A stretch of 44,893 nt of DNA. Origin: Bacteroidota bacterium (GTDB lineage: Bacteria > Bacteroidota > Bacteroidia > Chitinophagales > Chitinophagaceae). The translations under genes and the position numbers were made by a program. The notes under the pieces were generated by a model, which was given only the letters and a program-made list of their open reading frames with translations, did not search any database and was not told the origin of the DNA. The stretch is from positions 1 to 44,893 of the forward strand of contig JABDBX010000009.1 in the NCBI GenBank assembly GCA_013288445.1. The letters are read 5' to 3'. Below are positions 26,012 to 33,300 of the stretch, piece after piece (position 1 is the first letter of the stretch; every line of letters begins with the position of its first letter).

Positions 26012-26604
26012 TGATGGAAACTATGAGCGAAACCGCAATCGTCCAGGATGCTAAACCTGCACAGGAAACCAAGTGGTACGTGATACGCGTTATCAGCGGC
26101 AAAGAGAGAAAAGTAAAAGAGTACCTTGACAAAGAGGTAAAGATCAATAACTGGACCAATTCGGTTGTACAGATACTTTGCCCGATAGAAAAGGTTTTCA
26201 AAGTGCTTAACGGTAAAAAGGTGCTTCGCGAGAAGACTTTGTTCCCGGGCTATATACTGCTTGAAGCAAATGATGGCAAGCTAACTGACGATATCATTCA
26301 TGCTATTAAGAATGTTACCGGCGTTATCCACTTCTTAGGCAAGGAGCATCCTACGGCGCTTCGCAAATCGGAAGTGAACAAGATGTTTGGTAAGATGGAT
26401 GAAGTGAGTGAGCAGGGCATCAGCTATGCAGAGCCATACATCATTGGCGAAACAGTGAAGATAGTGGACGGGCCATTCAACGATTTCAACGGCACAGTGG
26501 AAGAAATAAACCAGGAGAAAAAGAAGTTGAAGGTGGTGGTAAAGATATTTGGCCGCGCTACACCGGTGGAACTGAATTATATGCAGGTAGAGAAAATTGC
26601 CTAA
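26011..26604 (+). CDS. nusG: Transcription termination/antitermination protein NusG
   Basis: A 197-aa NusG: N-terminal NGN domain 'KWYVIRVISGKERKVKEYLDKE', 'EKVLREKTLFPGYILLEA' and 'VTGVIHFLGKEHPTALRKSEVNKMF', then the KOW domain 'YIIGETVKIVDGPFNDFNGTVEEINQEKKKLKVVVKIFGRATPVELNYMQVEKI'. It binds RNA polymerase and modulates pausing and Rho. It starts one base before the end of secE, or five codons later at MSETAIV. Its stop codon TAA is the left target duplication of repeat F3, and rplK does not follow, which is unusual. Confidence 0.97.
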   Translation: MMETMSETAIVQDAKPAQETKWYVIRVISGKERKVKEYLDKEVKINNWTNSVVQILCPIEKVFKVLNGKKVLREKTLFPGYILLEANDGKLTDDIIHAIKNVTGVIHFLGKEHPTALRKSEVNKMFGKMDEVSEQGISYAEPYIIGETVKIVDGPFNDFNGTVEEINQEKKKLKVVVKIFGRATPVELNYMQVEKIA

Positions 26605-26761
26605 GGAACGTTGACGAAATAAAGTACACCATATTGCGAAGTTATTTTTCTTTTTTACGAGGCGTAAAATCTGCGAATAATGAATTATTTAAAGACTTTT
26701 ACAACGACGTAAAAATGGAAAAGAACAAGTAAGATGGTGTACTTTACTTTGTCATCGTTCC
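26605..26761. mobile_element. Foldback element F3 (157 bp), TSD TAA
   Basis: The most diverged copy, exactly 157 bp like the others. Ends are GGAACGTTGACG and CGTCATCGTTCC-like instead of GTGACG...; TAA flanks both sides (26602-26604, which is the nusG stop, and 26762-26764). Many changes from F1 occur in pairs that keep the stem: both outer ends, the ATACC/AGTAC block, and inner pairs near the apex. Confidence 0.85.
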
Positions 26762-26787
26762 TAAGCAACAGAACAATAATATTTACG

Positions 26788-26817
26788 AAAGCCATACTCT
26801 CCAAGGGTGTGGCTTTT
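26788..26817 (+). terminator. Rho-independent terminator after nusG
   Basis: AAAGCCATAC and GTGTGGCTTTT pair with a small inner loop and are followed by TGTTATTTAT. It lies beyond the F3 repeat, so F3 probably inserted between nusG and its terminator. It ends six bases before an R element. Confidence 0.75.
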
Positions 26818-26823
26818 GTTATT

Positions 26824-27202
26824 TATACTTTGCACCGCATAGTTTTGTGCATTTGTAAAAGGGGTTTTCGTTCATACCGAACCTTCGATGTATAGGACAT
26901 CGTTACATGGTCAAGCCCTGTAAGGCAATGTCATTAAGTTAAGGAAAAAGCAGAGCCGAATGATGCAGTTGATAGCATATTCGGGTGTATTCCCCCTTGC
27001 GCGTAGGCCATGTGCGCCGACGAAGGGGGAAAGGGGGATGTCCCGACACGCGCTTGGAAGAAGGCAATACCCCTGACTTGCCCTTAACTTAACGACATTG
27101 CCTGTAAGGGCGAAATCTAATAGCGATGGGCATCGCCCATTGAACTTGCGCAGGACACGAAACTACACACCGAATGCACGAAACTATCCCATTTGCAGTA
27201 TA
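26824..27202. mobile_element. R-type repeat element A, interrupted by M2
   Basis: The left end TATACTTTGCACCGCATAG and the right end, read backwards as TATACTGCAAATGGGATAG, are inverted relatives that continue into TTTYGTGCATTYG. Inside are CGATGTataggACATCG, the split CCCTGTAAGGG palindrome, and GCGATGGGCATCGCCCATTG. Subtracting M2 and its duplication leaves 195 bp, close to the 198 bp of copy B. The right end extends 19 bases into the Nudix gene and supplies its last codons. Confidence 0.75.
26924..27102. mobile_element. MITE-like element M2 (179 bp) with 5-bp duplication
   Basis: Ends GGCAATGTCATTAAGTTAAG and CTTAACTTAACGACATTGCC are inverted repeats with one difference in 20. TGTAA is duplicated directly on both sides (26919-26923, 27103-27107), and removing the element restores the palindrome CCCTGTAAGGG of the host R element. 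The interior has an imperfect C-rich/G-rich hairpin and no coding frame. Confidence 0.82.
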
Positions 27203-27615
27203 GTGATTTGCATATCCCGTAGCAGACCACCCACTTTTTTATCTATTGCCAGTGTAAAGGTATCGGGAGAAATGGATGCAAGGTCCATCCAGAAAGTACG
27301 TTCATTGGGAACATGGTTAACAATTACATCAGGCATTTGGCAGGTTACGAGGTAGTAAATGCTGATGACCTGAGAATTATCATAAGCCGAAGCCTGGAAG
27401 AAATCGGTAGTATAAAAATGGCAGGAGACTGCTATCTCCACGCCCAGTTCTTCTTTCCATTCCCGTTTCAGGCAATCTATCGTTCCCTCGCCCCAATCGA
27501 GCCCACCTCCCGGAAATTTTATGATCTTCTGGCCGCGTATCAGTTCCTCATTTACAAGTAGCTTACCCTCTTTTATGAGTAAGCCATAAACCCGGATGTT
27601 AAAGCGATTTTCCAC
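27184..27615 (-). CDS. Nudix hydrolase
   Basis: A 143-aa Nudix protein. The Nudix box fits Gx5Ex7REUxEExGU: 'GGGLDWGEGTIDCLKREWKEELGV', so metal-binding Glu residues are intact. The N-terminus 'RFNIRVYGLLIKEGKLLVNEE' is the normal first strand. Substrate is unknown (a nucleoside diphosphate derivative). The final codons, '..LQMG stop', fall inside the end of R element A, so the original C-terminus may have been replaced on insertion. It is followed upstream, after 6 bases, by the EGF lipoprotein gene on the same strand. Confidence 0.9.
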   Translation of the reverse strand: MENRFNIRVYGLLIKEGKLLVNEELIRGQKIIKFPGGGLDWGEGTIDCLKREWKEELGVEIAVSCHFYTTDFFQASAYDNSQVISIYYLVTCQMPDVIVNHVPNERTFWMDLASISPDTFTLAIDKKVGGLLRDMQITILQMG

Positions 27616-27621
27616 TACTTA

Positions 27622-28224
27622 TTACTGCATCGTCATCTTCATGCTTATGGTATCATTGATCCAGTTGGTAGTGGTGCTGAGATGCCTTGTAGCAAACGTA
27701 GCAATGATGCTATCACCATCAGGGGAAATAGTACCGGTGCCATACAATATTTTATAATTATTGTACACCATATGGTAAGTAGAGAACGTATCTAAAGTGA
27801 AGCTAAAACTATTGGCGCTGTCAAGAGAGCAGAGTACATTGTTGTAGTAGGGGTTATCAGCAAAATTATCGATGAAGAAAGTAGTGGGCGTAGCAGAACT
27901 TTTCAGGAAGATCTGATAGTATGTAGTATCCTTTACAAAACCCAGGGAATCGCTGCCAACAATGACCTGCCTCATATTCCAGGTACCCAGGTATTTATCA
28001 ACGGATACGGTAGCGCAATTACTTCCTTCGTAACCGGTAGGGCAAAAGCAATGTGCCAGGCGTGTGAGCGTGTCTATGTGGCAATAACCCATATTCTCAC
28101 AAATAACCCCATCGCACGTGTTCAGATTCGCATCCTGCTTATTGCAGGATATGTACGCAACAGTTAAAAAAGAAAATACAGAGACTATGGCCGCAATAAT
28201 TTTACCGCTTTTCTTACTTCTCAT
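27622..28224 (-). CDS. EGF-like domain lipoprotein
   Basis: A 200-aa exported protein. The N-terminus 'MRSKKSGKIIAAIVSVFSFL' leads to a lipobox 'VAYISC', so it is probably a lipoprotein. Residues about 36-72 form an EGF-like module, 'CDGVICENMGYCHIDTLTRLAHCFCPTGYEGSNC', with six cysteines in family spacing. The rest ('YLGTWNMRQVIVGSDS' onward) looks like a small beta-barrel, lipocalin-like domain common in Bacteroidota lipoproteins. Role unknown; probably a surface protein. Confidence 0.75.
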   Translation of the reverse strand: MRSKKSGKIIAAIVSVFSFLTVAYISCNKQDANLNTCDGVICENMGYCHIDTLTRLAHCFCPTGYEGSNCATVSVDKYLGTWNMRQVIVGSDSLGFVKDTTYYQIFLKSSATPTTFFIDNFADNPYYNNVLCSLDSANSFSFTLDTFSTYHMVYNNYKILYGTGTISPDGDSIIATFATRHLSTTTNWINDTISMKMTMQ

Positions 28225-28374
28225 GGCATAAATTTAATAAAAGTTTTCAATTTTATAACGTTCGGCCCATTTATTCCTAAATCAATTTTTTATTTCCAGT
28301 TATATTATTATCCTGCGGTTAAAGCTATTTCTTTATATTCTCTTGATTTGCAGACGCCGGGATTGCAAAAAAAA

Positions 28375-29802
28375 TTAAACCTGCTTCAATTCTGCAATTA
28401 GTGATTGCAACACTTTTTTGGCATCTCCGAACAGCATAGAGGTTTTTGGCTTGAAGAACAGGTCGTTTTCTATCCCTGCATAGCCCGGCTTCATACTGCG
28501 CTTATTTACGATAACGTGATCTGCTTTCTCTACTTCTAATATCGGCATACCATATATAGGGCTAGAAGGGTCATCTTTTGCAGCGGGGTTTACCACGTCG
28601 TTGGCGCCAAGTATCAGCACCACGCTGGTTGTACCCATCTGGTCGTTAGCGTCTTCCATTTCCAGCAGCTTTTCGTAGGGTACGTCTGCTTCAGCCAGCA
28701 ACACATTCATATGGCCCGGCATACGGCCCGCCACCGGATGAATACCGTAAGAAACTTCCACACCCTTTTCTTCAAGCACTTTTTCCAGCTCATGGCAGGT
28801 ATGCTGGGCCTGCGCTACAGCAAGACCATACCCCGGTATGATGAGCACTTTTTGTGCATAAGCCATTAGCACCGCAGAGTCGCTGAGTGATATTTCTTTG
28901 TAATTGCCTTGCTCCTTAGTTGCGCCACCGGCTGTTGCCTTTGCACCACCAAAAGAACCAATAAGCACATTTTTGAGCGAGCGATTCATGGCCTTGCACA
29001 TGAGTATGGTAAGGATAGTACCTGCGGAGCCTACCAGGATGCCACCGGTGAGCATCACAGGGTTATTGTAAAGGAAGCCACCAAATGCAGCAGCACAGCC
29101 GGTAAATGAGTTGAGCAGTGATATTACCACCGGCATATCTGCACCGCCTATAGGCATTACGAACAGTATGCCGTAAAGGGCTGCAAGTATAGCAATGCCA
29201 TAAAACATGAAGGGCGAAACCGTAAAGCCCCCGATGACCATTACCGACAATACAATAATACCGGCGAAAATGATGAAGTTGATCATTTGGCCGCCGGGTA
29301 TGGTTTTGTCTTTCACCCTTCCATTCAGTTTACCCCAGGCTATTACGCTACCGGCAAAAGAAACAGTGCCGATTATCATTCCCAGTACAATAATGAGGAA
29401 CTTGCCGGTAGGCGGCATACTATCGTTGCGATACTCAATAAGTGAAATAAGCATGGCGCAGGCACCGCCCATACCGTTGAAAAGGCTTACCATTTCGGGC
29501 ATAGCGGTCATCTGCACTTTTTTGGCAGCAAGCGTACCCACAATGGTGCCTATTATCAGCGCCCCGAATATCCAGCCATAGTTGTGCAATCCTACTGGCT
29601 GGCCCTCGCCGCCTTTGTACTGATACAGAAAAATGGTGGCAAAAATGGAAACGATCATACCTGCCGCAGCAATAAGATTGCCCTTGCGCGCACTCTCCGG
29701 ATGCGACAGCATCTTGAGACCCAGGATAAAAGTTACCGAACCAAACAGGTAAGCAAGTAGTAGTAGCGGATTAGTGCTCAGTAATTCTTGAAATTGCTCC
29801 AT
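28375..29802 (-). CDS. pntB: NAD(P) transhydrogenase subunit beta
   Basis: A 475-aa membrane subunit with about nine transmembrane helices and a C-terminal NADP(H)-binding domain III containing 'VLIIPGYGLAVAQAQHTCHELEKVLEEKGVEVSYGIHPVAGRMPGHMNVLLAEADVPYEKLLEMEDAN' and 'DVVNPAAKDDPSSPIYGMPILEV'. With PntAA and PntAB it couples proton entry to hydride transfer from NADH to NADP+, supplying NADPH. It is the last gene of the pnt operon but is separated from pntAB by a 645-base insert holding a four-helix-bundle gene and repeats. Confidence 0.96.
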   Translation of the reverse strand: MEQFQELLSTNPLLLLAYLFGSVTFILGLKMLSHPESARKGNLIAAAGMIVSIFATIFLYQYKGGEGQPVGLHNYGWIFGALIIGTIVGTLAAKKVQMTAMPEMVSLFNGMGGACAMLISLIEYRNDSMPPTGKFLIIVLGMIIGTVSFAGSVIAWGKLNGRVKDKTIPGGQMINFIIFAGIIVLSVMVIGGFTVSPFMFYGIAILAALYGILFVMPIGGADMPVVISLLNSFTGCAAAFGGFLYNNPVMLTGGILVGSAGTILTILMCKAMNRSLKNVLIGSFGGAKATAGGATKEQGNYKEISLSDSAVLMAYAQKVLIIPGYGLAVAQAQHTCHELEKVLEEKGVEVSYGIHPVAGRMPGHMNVLLAEADVPYEKLLEMEDANDQMGTTSVVLILGANDVVNPAAKDDPSSPIYGMPILEVEKADHVIVNKRSMKPGYAGIENDLFFKPKTSMLFGDAKKVLQSLIAELKQV

Positions 29803-29980
29803 AATTAATTAAATTCCAAATTTTTAAATTCCAAATCCCAAGTGGGATAAATTCCAAATATCATTTATCAAATTCCAAAGGGAGGAAATCCCAATATTGA
29901 AATTCCAAATCCCAATTCACAAATTCCCAATGGGTTAATTCCACATCCGAATTTATATATTCAGCTTCAACCTTATTAAA
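29803..29980 (-). repeat. Degenerate AAATTCCAAAT array (downstream flank of IVS gene)
   Basis: On the + strand the 178-base gap carries at least six copies of (A)AATTCCAAA(T), some degraded (AAATTCCCAAT, AATTCCACAT). Read in the sense of the neighbouring gene (minus strand) these are TTTGGAATTT, the complement of the array on the other side of the gene. Confidence 0.7.
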
Positions 29981-30373
29981 TTAAGCATTGGCACTTGCCG
30001 TTAGCTTATTGATAATTGCAGAAAATATTTTCCGCAATTCCGTTACTTCTTGTTTTAAATAATTTAATTGTTCTGCTTCTTCAACTATCAATAGTTCCAA
30101 CCGGAATATTGTTTCTTTCGCCTCTTTTCTTGATATTCTTATTCTATACAATAAATCCTGTTTGCCTAAATGCTCGTTTGCTTCAATATAATTTGCTCCT
30201 ATGGAAGACGAAGAGCGAATGACCTGCTGAATATACACCCTGTTTATCACATCCTGTTTTAAATTCCTGCAAAAATCCCTTACATCCTTAGCAAATTTCA
30301 AACACCTCAATTCCAGTTCATTCATACCATCATCATTTTTGGATTTTGGAATTTCAACTTTGAAATTTATCAC
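29981..30373 (-). CDS. Four-helix-bundle protein (23S rRNA IVS / Avd-like)
   Basis: A 130-aa protein of the S23/IVS four-helix-bundle family: 'LELRCLKFAKDVRDFCRNLKQDVINRVYIQQVIRSSSSIGANYIEANEHLGKQDLLYRIRISRKEAKETIFRLELL' holds the diagnostic 'RSSSSIGANYIEA' and 'KEA.E...L'. Relatives are encoded in insertions within 23S rRNA genes and as the Avd accessory protein of diversity-generating retroelements; no reverse transcriptase is here. The gene is inserted, in the same orientation, between pntAB and pntB, and its first codons (aaatttcaaagttgaaattcc) belong to the same repeat array as its upstream flank. Molecular role unknown. Confidence 0.88.
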   Translation of the reverse strand: MINFKVEIPKSKNDDGMNELELRCLKFAKDVRDFCRNLKQDVINRVYIQQVIRSSSSIGANYIEANEHLGKQDLLYRIRISRKEAKETIFRLELLIVEEAEQLNYLKQEVTELRKIFSAIINKLTASANA

Positions 30374-30446
30374 TTTTGGAATCTAAATTTTGGAATTTAA
30401 CCCTCTGGGCCTTGGAATTTGGAATTTACGCTTTGGAATTTGACAC
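30374..30446 (-). repeat. Degenerate TTTGGAATTT array (upstream flank of IVS gene)
   Basis: The + strand reads TTTTGGAATCTAAATTTTGGAATTT..., then GGAATTTGGAATTTACG and TTTGGAATTTG: five or so copies of TTTGGAATTT. In the sense of the IVS gene they are AAATTCCAAA, complementary to the array beyond its stop codon, so the transcript could fold into a stem enclosing the gene. Confidence 0.7.
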
Positions 30447-30764
30447 CTAAGCCTTCTTTTTCTTTTTACCAAACATTTCCAGCATACGGTCGGTAACTAC
30501 AAAGCCGCCCACTACATTCAGGGTGCCTAATATTACCGCAAGAAAGCCAAGGATAAGGGATACATAATCTCCCTCATGCGCCTCGCCCATCACTATGATG
30601 GCGCCAATAATAACAACTCCATGAATGGCATTGGCGCCGCTCATAAGGGGTGTATGCAATACTGCTGGCACCCGGGATATTACTTCTATACCAAGAAAGA
30701 TAGAAAGTATTACTATGGTTATTAAATGATAGTTGCCATTAAAAAAACTGGTCATCTGGTCCAT
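30447..30764 (-). CDS. pntAB: NAD(P) transhydrogenase subunit alpha, membrane part
   Basis: A 105-aa protein equal to the C-terminal membrane section of E. coli PntA, here as its own gene as in many bacteria. Three hydrophobic helices are visible, including 'HLITIVILSIFLGIEVISRVP', 'LHTPLMSGANAIHGVVIIGAIIVMG' and 'SLILGFLAVILGTLNVVGGFVVTDRML', with the conserved 'SGANAI.G' signature. It lies 34 bases after pntAA in the operon. Confidence 0.94.
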   Translation of the reverse strand: MDQMTSFFNGNYHLITIVILSIFLGIEVISRVPAVLHTPLMSGANAIHGVVIIGAIIVMGEAHEGDYVSLILGFLAVILGTLNVVGGFVVTDRMLEMFGKKKKKA

Positions 30765-30798
30765 CTATGGAAAAGTTTATGTTTTTGGAATTGTTTGT

Positions 30799-31926
30799 TT
30801 AGCTGTTTACAGGTATTAGTGCGTTTACACGCTCATTCACCACCTTGCCATCGTGGGTTATGCAGGTGCCTTTTACAATATCGTCCTCAAAATTCAGTTT
30901 CAGGCCGCCCTCTTTATCAATGATGAGTTTGGCAAAATTGAGTACGTTCTTGCTATATACCTTGCTGGCATCGGCTGGCGCTGTGGCAGCCAGGGCAGAA
31001 TTACCTATAATTGCAACGCCATGGTGCATAATGGTTTTATCGTTTTCGGTAAGATCTGTATTGCCGCCCGTGACGGAGGCAAGATCAATTATTACCGAGC
31101 CTGGACGCATATCTTCTATCATGGCCTTTGTAATGAGTATAGGCGCTTTCCGGCCTGGTATCTGTGCGGTAGTAATTATTATATCCGACTTGCGGGCATG
31201 TTCATGTATCTTTTCCCGCTGCCTGCGCTGGAAGTCCTCATTTTGCTCCACGGCATAGCCGCCAGCTTTCGATGCGTCGGCGGCGCCTTCCACTTCCACA
31301 AACTTTGCACCGAGGCTCATTACTTCTTCCTTTACTGCCGGGCGGGTATCAAAAACCTCTACCACTGCCCCCAGCCTTTTGGCCGTGGCTATAGCCTGCA
31401 GGCCAGCCACACCTGCGCCTAATATCAGCACCTTTGCGGGGGGTATGCTGCCCGCAGCGGTCATAAACATGGGGAAGTACCTGCAATACTGCATAGCAGC
31501 GAGTAAAACGGCTTTATAACCCGCTATATTGGCCTGTGAACTTAGCACATCCATTGACTGCGCCCTGGTAGTGCGGGGTATAGTGTCCATGCTGAACACG
31601 GAATAACCTTTATCTGCCCACTGCTGCATAAGACCGGGGTTAAACAGCGGCTGGAATATGCCCATCAATACTGCTCCGGGCTTCAAAGCCCCGCCAATGT
31701 TTGTCGCCTGCATAGCAAGCACCACATCTGCCGATGAGCGTATTTGCGATGCATCAGTTATCTCGGCGCCTGCATCTTTATAAGATTGGTCGGTATAAAA
31801 AGCGGTAACGCCTGCACCATGTTCCACCAATACTTTTACATTCATTTTTACAAACGCCGCCACAACCTCCGGTACCAATGATACACGGGTTTCCGGGGCA
31901 TGCTCTTTCAATACACCTATGACCAT
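30799..31926 (-). CDS. pntAA: NAD(P) transhydrogenase subunit alpha, NAD-binding part
   Basis: A 375-aa soluble domain I subunit, related to alanine dehydrogenase. N-terminus 'MVIGVLKEHAPETRVSLVPEVVAAF', NAD-binding 'VLILGAGVAGLQAIATAKRLGAVVEVFDTRP', and the downstream 'DIIITTAQIPGRKAPILITKAMIEDMRPGSVIIDLASVTGGN'. It binds NAD(H) at the cytoplasmic face of the transhydrogenase and passes hydride to domain III of PntB. It is the first gene of the pnt operon. Confidence 0.96.
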   Translation of the reverse strand: MVIGVLKEHAPETRVSLVPEVVAAFVKMNVKVLVEHGAGVTAFYTDQSYKDAGAEITDASQIRSSADVVLAMQATNIGGALKPGAVLMGIFQPLFNPGLMQQWADKGYSVFSMDTIPRTTRAQSMDVLSSQANIAGYKAVLLAAMQYCRYFPMFMTAAGSIPPAKVLILGAGVAGLQAIATAKRLGAVVEVFDTRPAVKEEVMSLGAKFVEVEGAADASKAGGYAVEQNEDFQRRQREKIHEHARKSDIIITTAQIPGRKAPILITKAMIEDMRPGSVIIDLASVTGGNTDLTENDKTIMHHGVAIIGNSALAATAPADASKVYSKNVLNFAKLIIDKEGGLKLNFEDDIVKGTCITHDGKVVNERVNALIPVNS

Positions 31927-32078
31927 AAAATATACAAGTATCGTTTAAAGAATGTGTAAATTATAGCATTATTTGAAAAAAACAACTCATTTGGCTATAT
32001 AATTTTCAATAAGCCCAGGTAAACCCGGCAATTACCAAATCTACTTATTCAGTACCTTGCATCCTGTACCTGGGTATT

Positions 32079-32360
32079 ATGGGATCGTATAGTATAGGAG
32101 AAGCGCTGAATCTGCTGCTTGAAAAATCGCACTGGAAACCGAAAGTGATAGAGCTGCGGATAAAAGACGAGTGGGAAACAATTGTAGGGAAGACAATCTC
32201 AAAATACACCAGGTCCACGCTGCTCAATGGAAAAAAGCTGACCATCTATACCGATGTAGCCGCGCTGAAACAGGAGCTATTGCTGGGCAAGGACCAATTG
32301 GTTGTCCGCATCAATGAGTATTTCCAGGACAGGGTTGTGGACGAGATCATTATTAAATGA
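32079..32360 (+). CDS. DUF721 (DciA-like) protein
   Basis: A 93-aa DUF721 protein: 'SIGEALNLLLEKSHWKPKVIELRIKDEWETIVGKTISKYTRSTLLNGKKLTIYTDVAALKQELLLGKDQLVVRINEYF'. The 'W..IVG..I...T' and 'L.I.....AW..EL' spacing of the family is clear although the second motif has 'AALKQEL'. In other phyla DUF721 members (DciA) load the replicative helicase, in genomes that lack DnaC; whether this short form does so is unknown. Confidence 0.82.
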   Translation: MGSYSIGEALNLLLEKSHWKPKVIELRIKDEWETIVGKTISKYTRSTLLNGKKLTIYTDVAALKQELLLGKDQLVVRINEYFQDRVVDEIIIK

Positions 32361-32436
32361 GGGTTAAAGTATAAATACCGTCCGATTTTATTAACAATTT
32401 TTTACGCCGCTTATGCAATAACTTCATACATTCCAG

Positions 32437-32793
32437 GTGAGAACTATAGCTACCATGTTGTGTTTGTACCTGTTCGGCTTATTCATACAGCCAGCAGTTT
32501 TCCCTATCCTTACAAAAAGCGGGAAAACAATGTCTTGCTGCAACACGAAGGGGAAAAAGCCGCATAAGGGATGCAAGGATTGCGGTGGTGGGGATTGCAA
32601 CGGTAATCAATGTAATCCTTTCTTTAGCCAATGCCCGGTTTGTGCGGCAAATGCTGTGCCGGTAAAAGAACATATGCTACCAGAACGCAAGCCAGAATTC
32701 TTTATCGCAATGAAATTCTTTTCTAAAGACGCCGATCTTATCAGCCAATACCCGGCTGATATACTACATCCGCCGCAAGCGTCAGTTGCATAA
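32437..32793 (+). CDS. Small exported Cys-rich protein 1
   Basis: A 118-aa ORF with a GTG start at 32437; an ATG at 32455 (MLCLYLFGLFIQPAVFP) is an equally good start and gives a shorter leader. After the hydrophobic signal there is a Lys/Cys/Gly stretch, 'SCCNTKGKKPHKGCKDCGGGDCNGNQCNPFFSQCPVCAA', with ten cysteines including CC, CxxC and CPVC pairs. This pattern suggests metal binding or disulfides in the periplasm. I do not recognise the family. It is followed by another Cys-rich gene in the same direction. Confidence 0.6.
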   Translation: MRTIATMLCLYLFGLFIQPAVFPILTKSGKTMSCCNTKGKKPHKGCKDCGGGDCNGNQCNPFFSQCPVCAANAVPVKEHMLPERKPEFFIAMKFFSKDADLISQYPADILHPPQASVA

Positions 32794-32848
32794 TACCGAT
32801 GACAACTGAACGACCGTTCAGCATTAATAAACTTTCAAAAAAAATAAA

Positions 32849-33085
32849 ATGAAAAAGATAATTTTTGCGGGTATATCCGCAGTGGTATTTTCGTGCGCTA
32901 TGGGCGCGGCAAGCGCTTATGAATATAGTAGTACGGCAAAAAGCACAGCACAGGCAACAGCTTGCTCCTGCACTGACTGCACCTGCCAGGATTGCGGTTG
33001 CACAGACTGCACAGATTGTAACTGTGATGAAGGTTGCTGCGATAGCGGCAATTCCAAGTGCAGTTCGGGTTGCTGTGCGAAGTAA
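32849..33085 (+). CDS. Small exported Cys-rich protein 2
   Basis: A 78-aa protein with a signal peptide 'MKKIIFAGISAVVFSCAMGAASA' and a mature part built of CxxC-like repeats: 'CSCTDCTCQDCGCTDCTDCNCDEGCC' and 'CSSGCC'. About 16 of the last 40 residues are Cys, and several are Asp, which is metallothionein-like. Function is not established; metal binding is likely from composition. The start is preceded by 'TCAAAAAAAATAAA'. R element B and a terminator follow. Confidence 0.65.
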   Translation: MKKIIFAGISAVVFSCAMGAASAYEYSSTAKSTAQATACSCTDCTCQDCGCTDCTDCNCDEGCCDSGNSKCSSGCCAK

Positions 33086-33098
33086 ATGAGTGTGTACT

Positions 33099-33296
33099 TA
33101 TACTTCAAATGGGGTGTTTTCGTGCATTTGGGGTTGTGTTTCTGCCATACGCAAGTTCGATGGGCGATGCCCATCGCTATTAGATGCCGCCCTTTCAGGG
33201 CTTGACCATATGGCGATACCGCGCATCTAAGGTTAGGTACACTTATGAACGAAACCCCTTTTAACAAATGCACAAAACTATGCCGTGCAAAGTATA
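33099..33296. mobile_element. R-type repeat element B (198 bp), intact
   Basis: Both ends are versions of TATACTT...KTTTYGTGCATTTG in inverted orientation (33099 onward and, backwards, from 33296). The interior holds CGATGGGCgatGCCCATCG and GCCCTttcAGGGC, uninterrupted, so this copy shows the empty site for M insertions. It has no coding capacity. It sits between the Cys-rich gene 2 and a terminator hairpin. Confidence 0.75.
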
Positions 33297-33300
33297 GATC

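Noticed and set aside
29981-30373. Part of a diversity-generating retroelement (Avd)
   Set aside because: The fold family fits, but no reverse transcriptase, template repeat or variable-repeat target gene is in the window.
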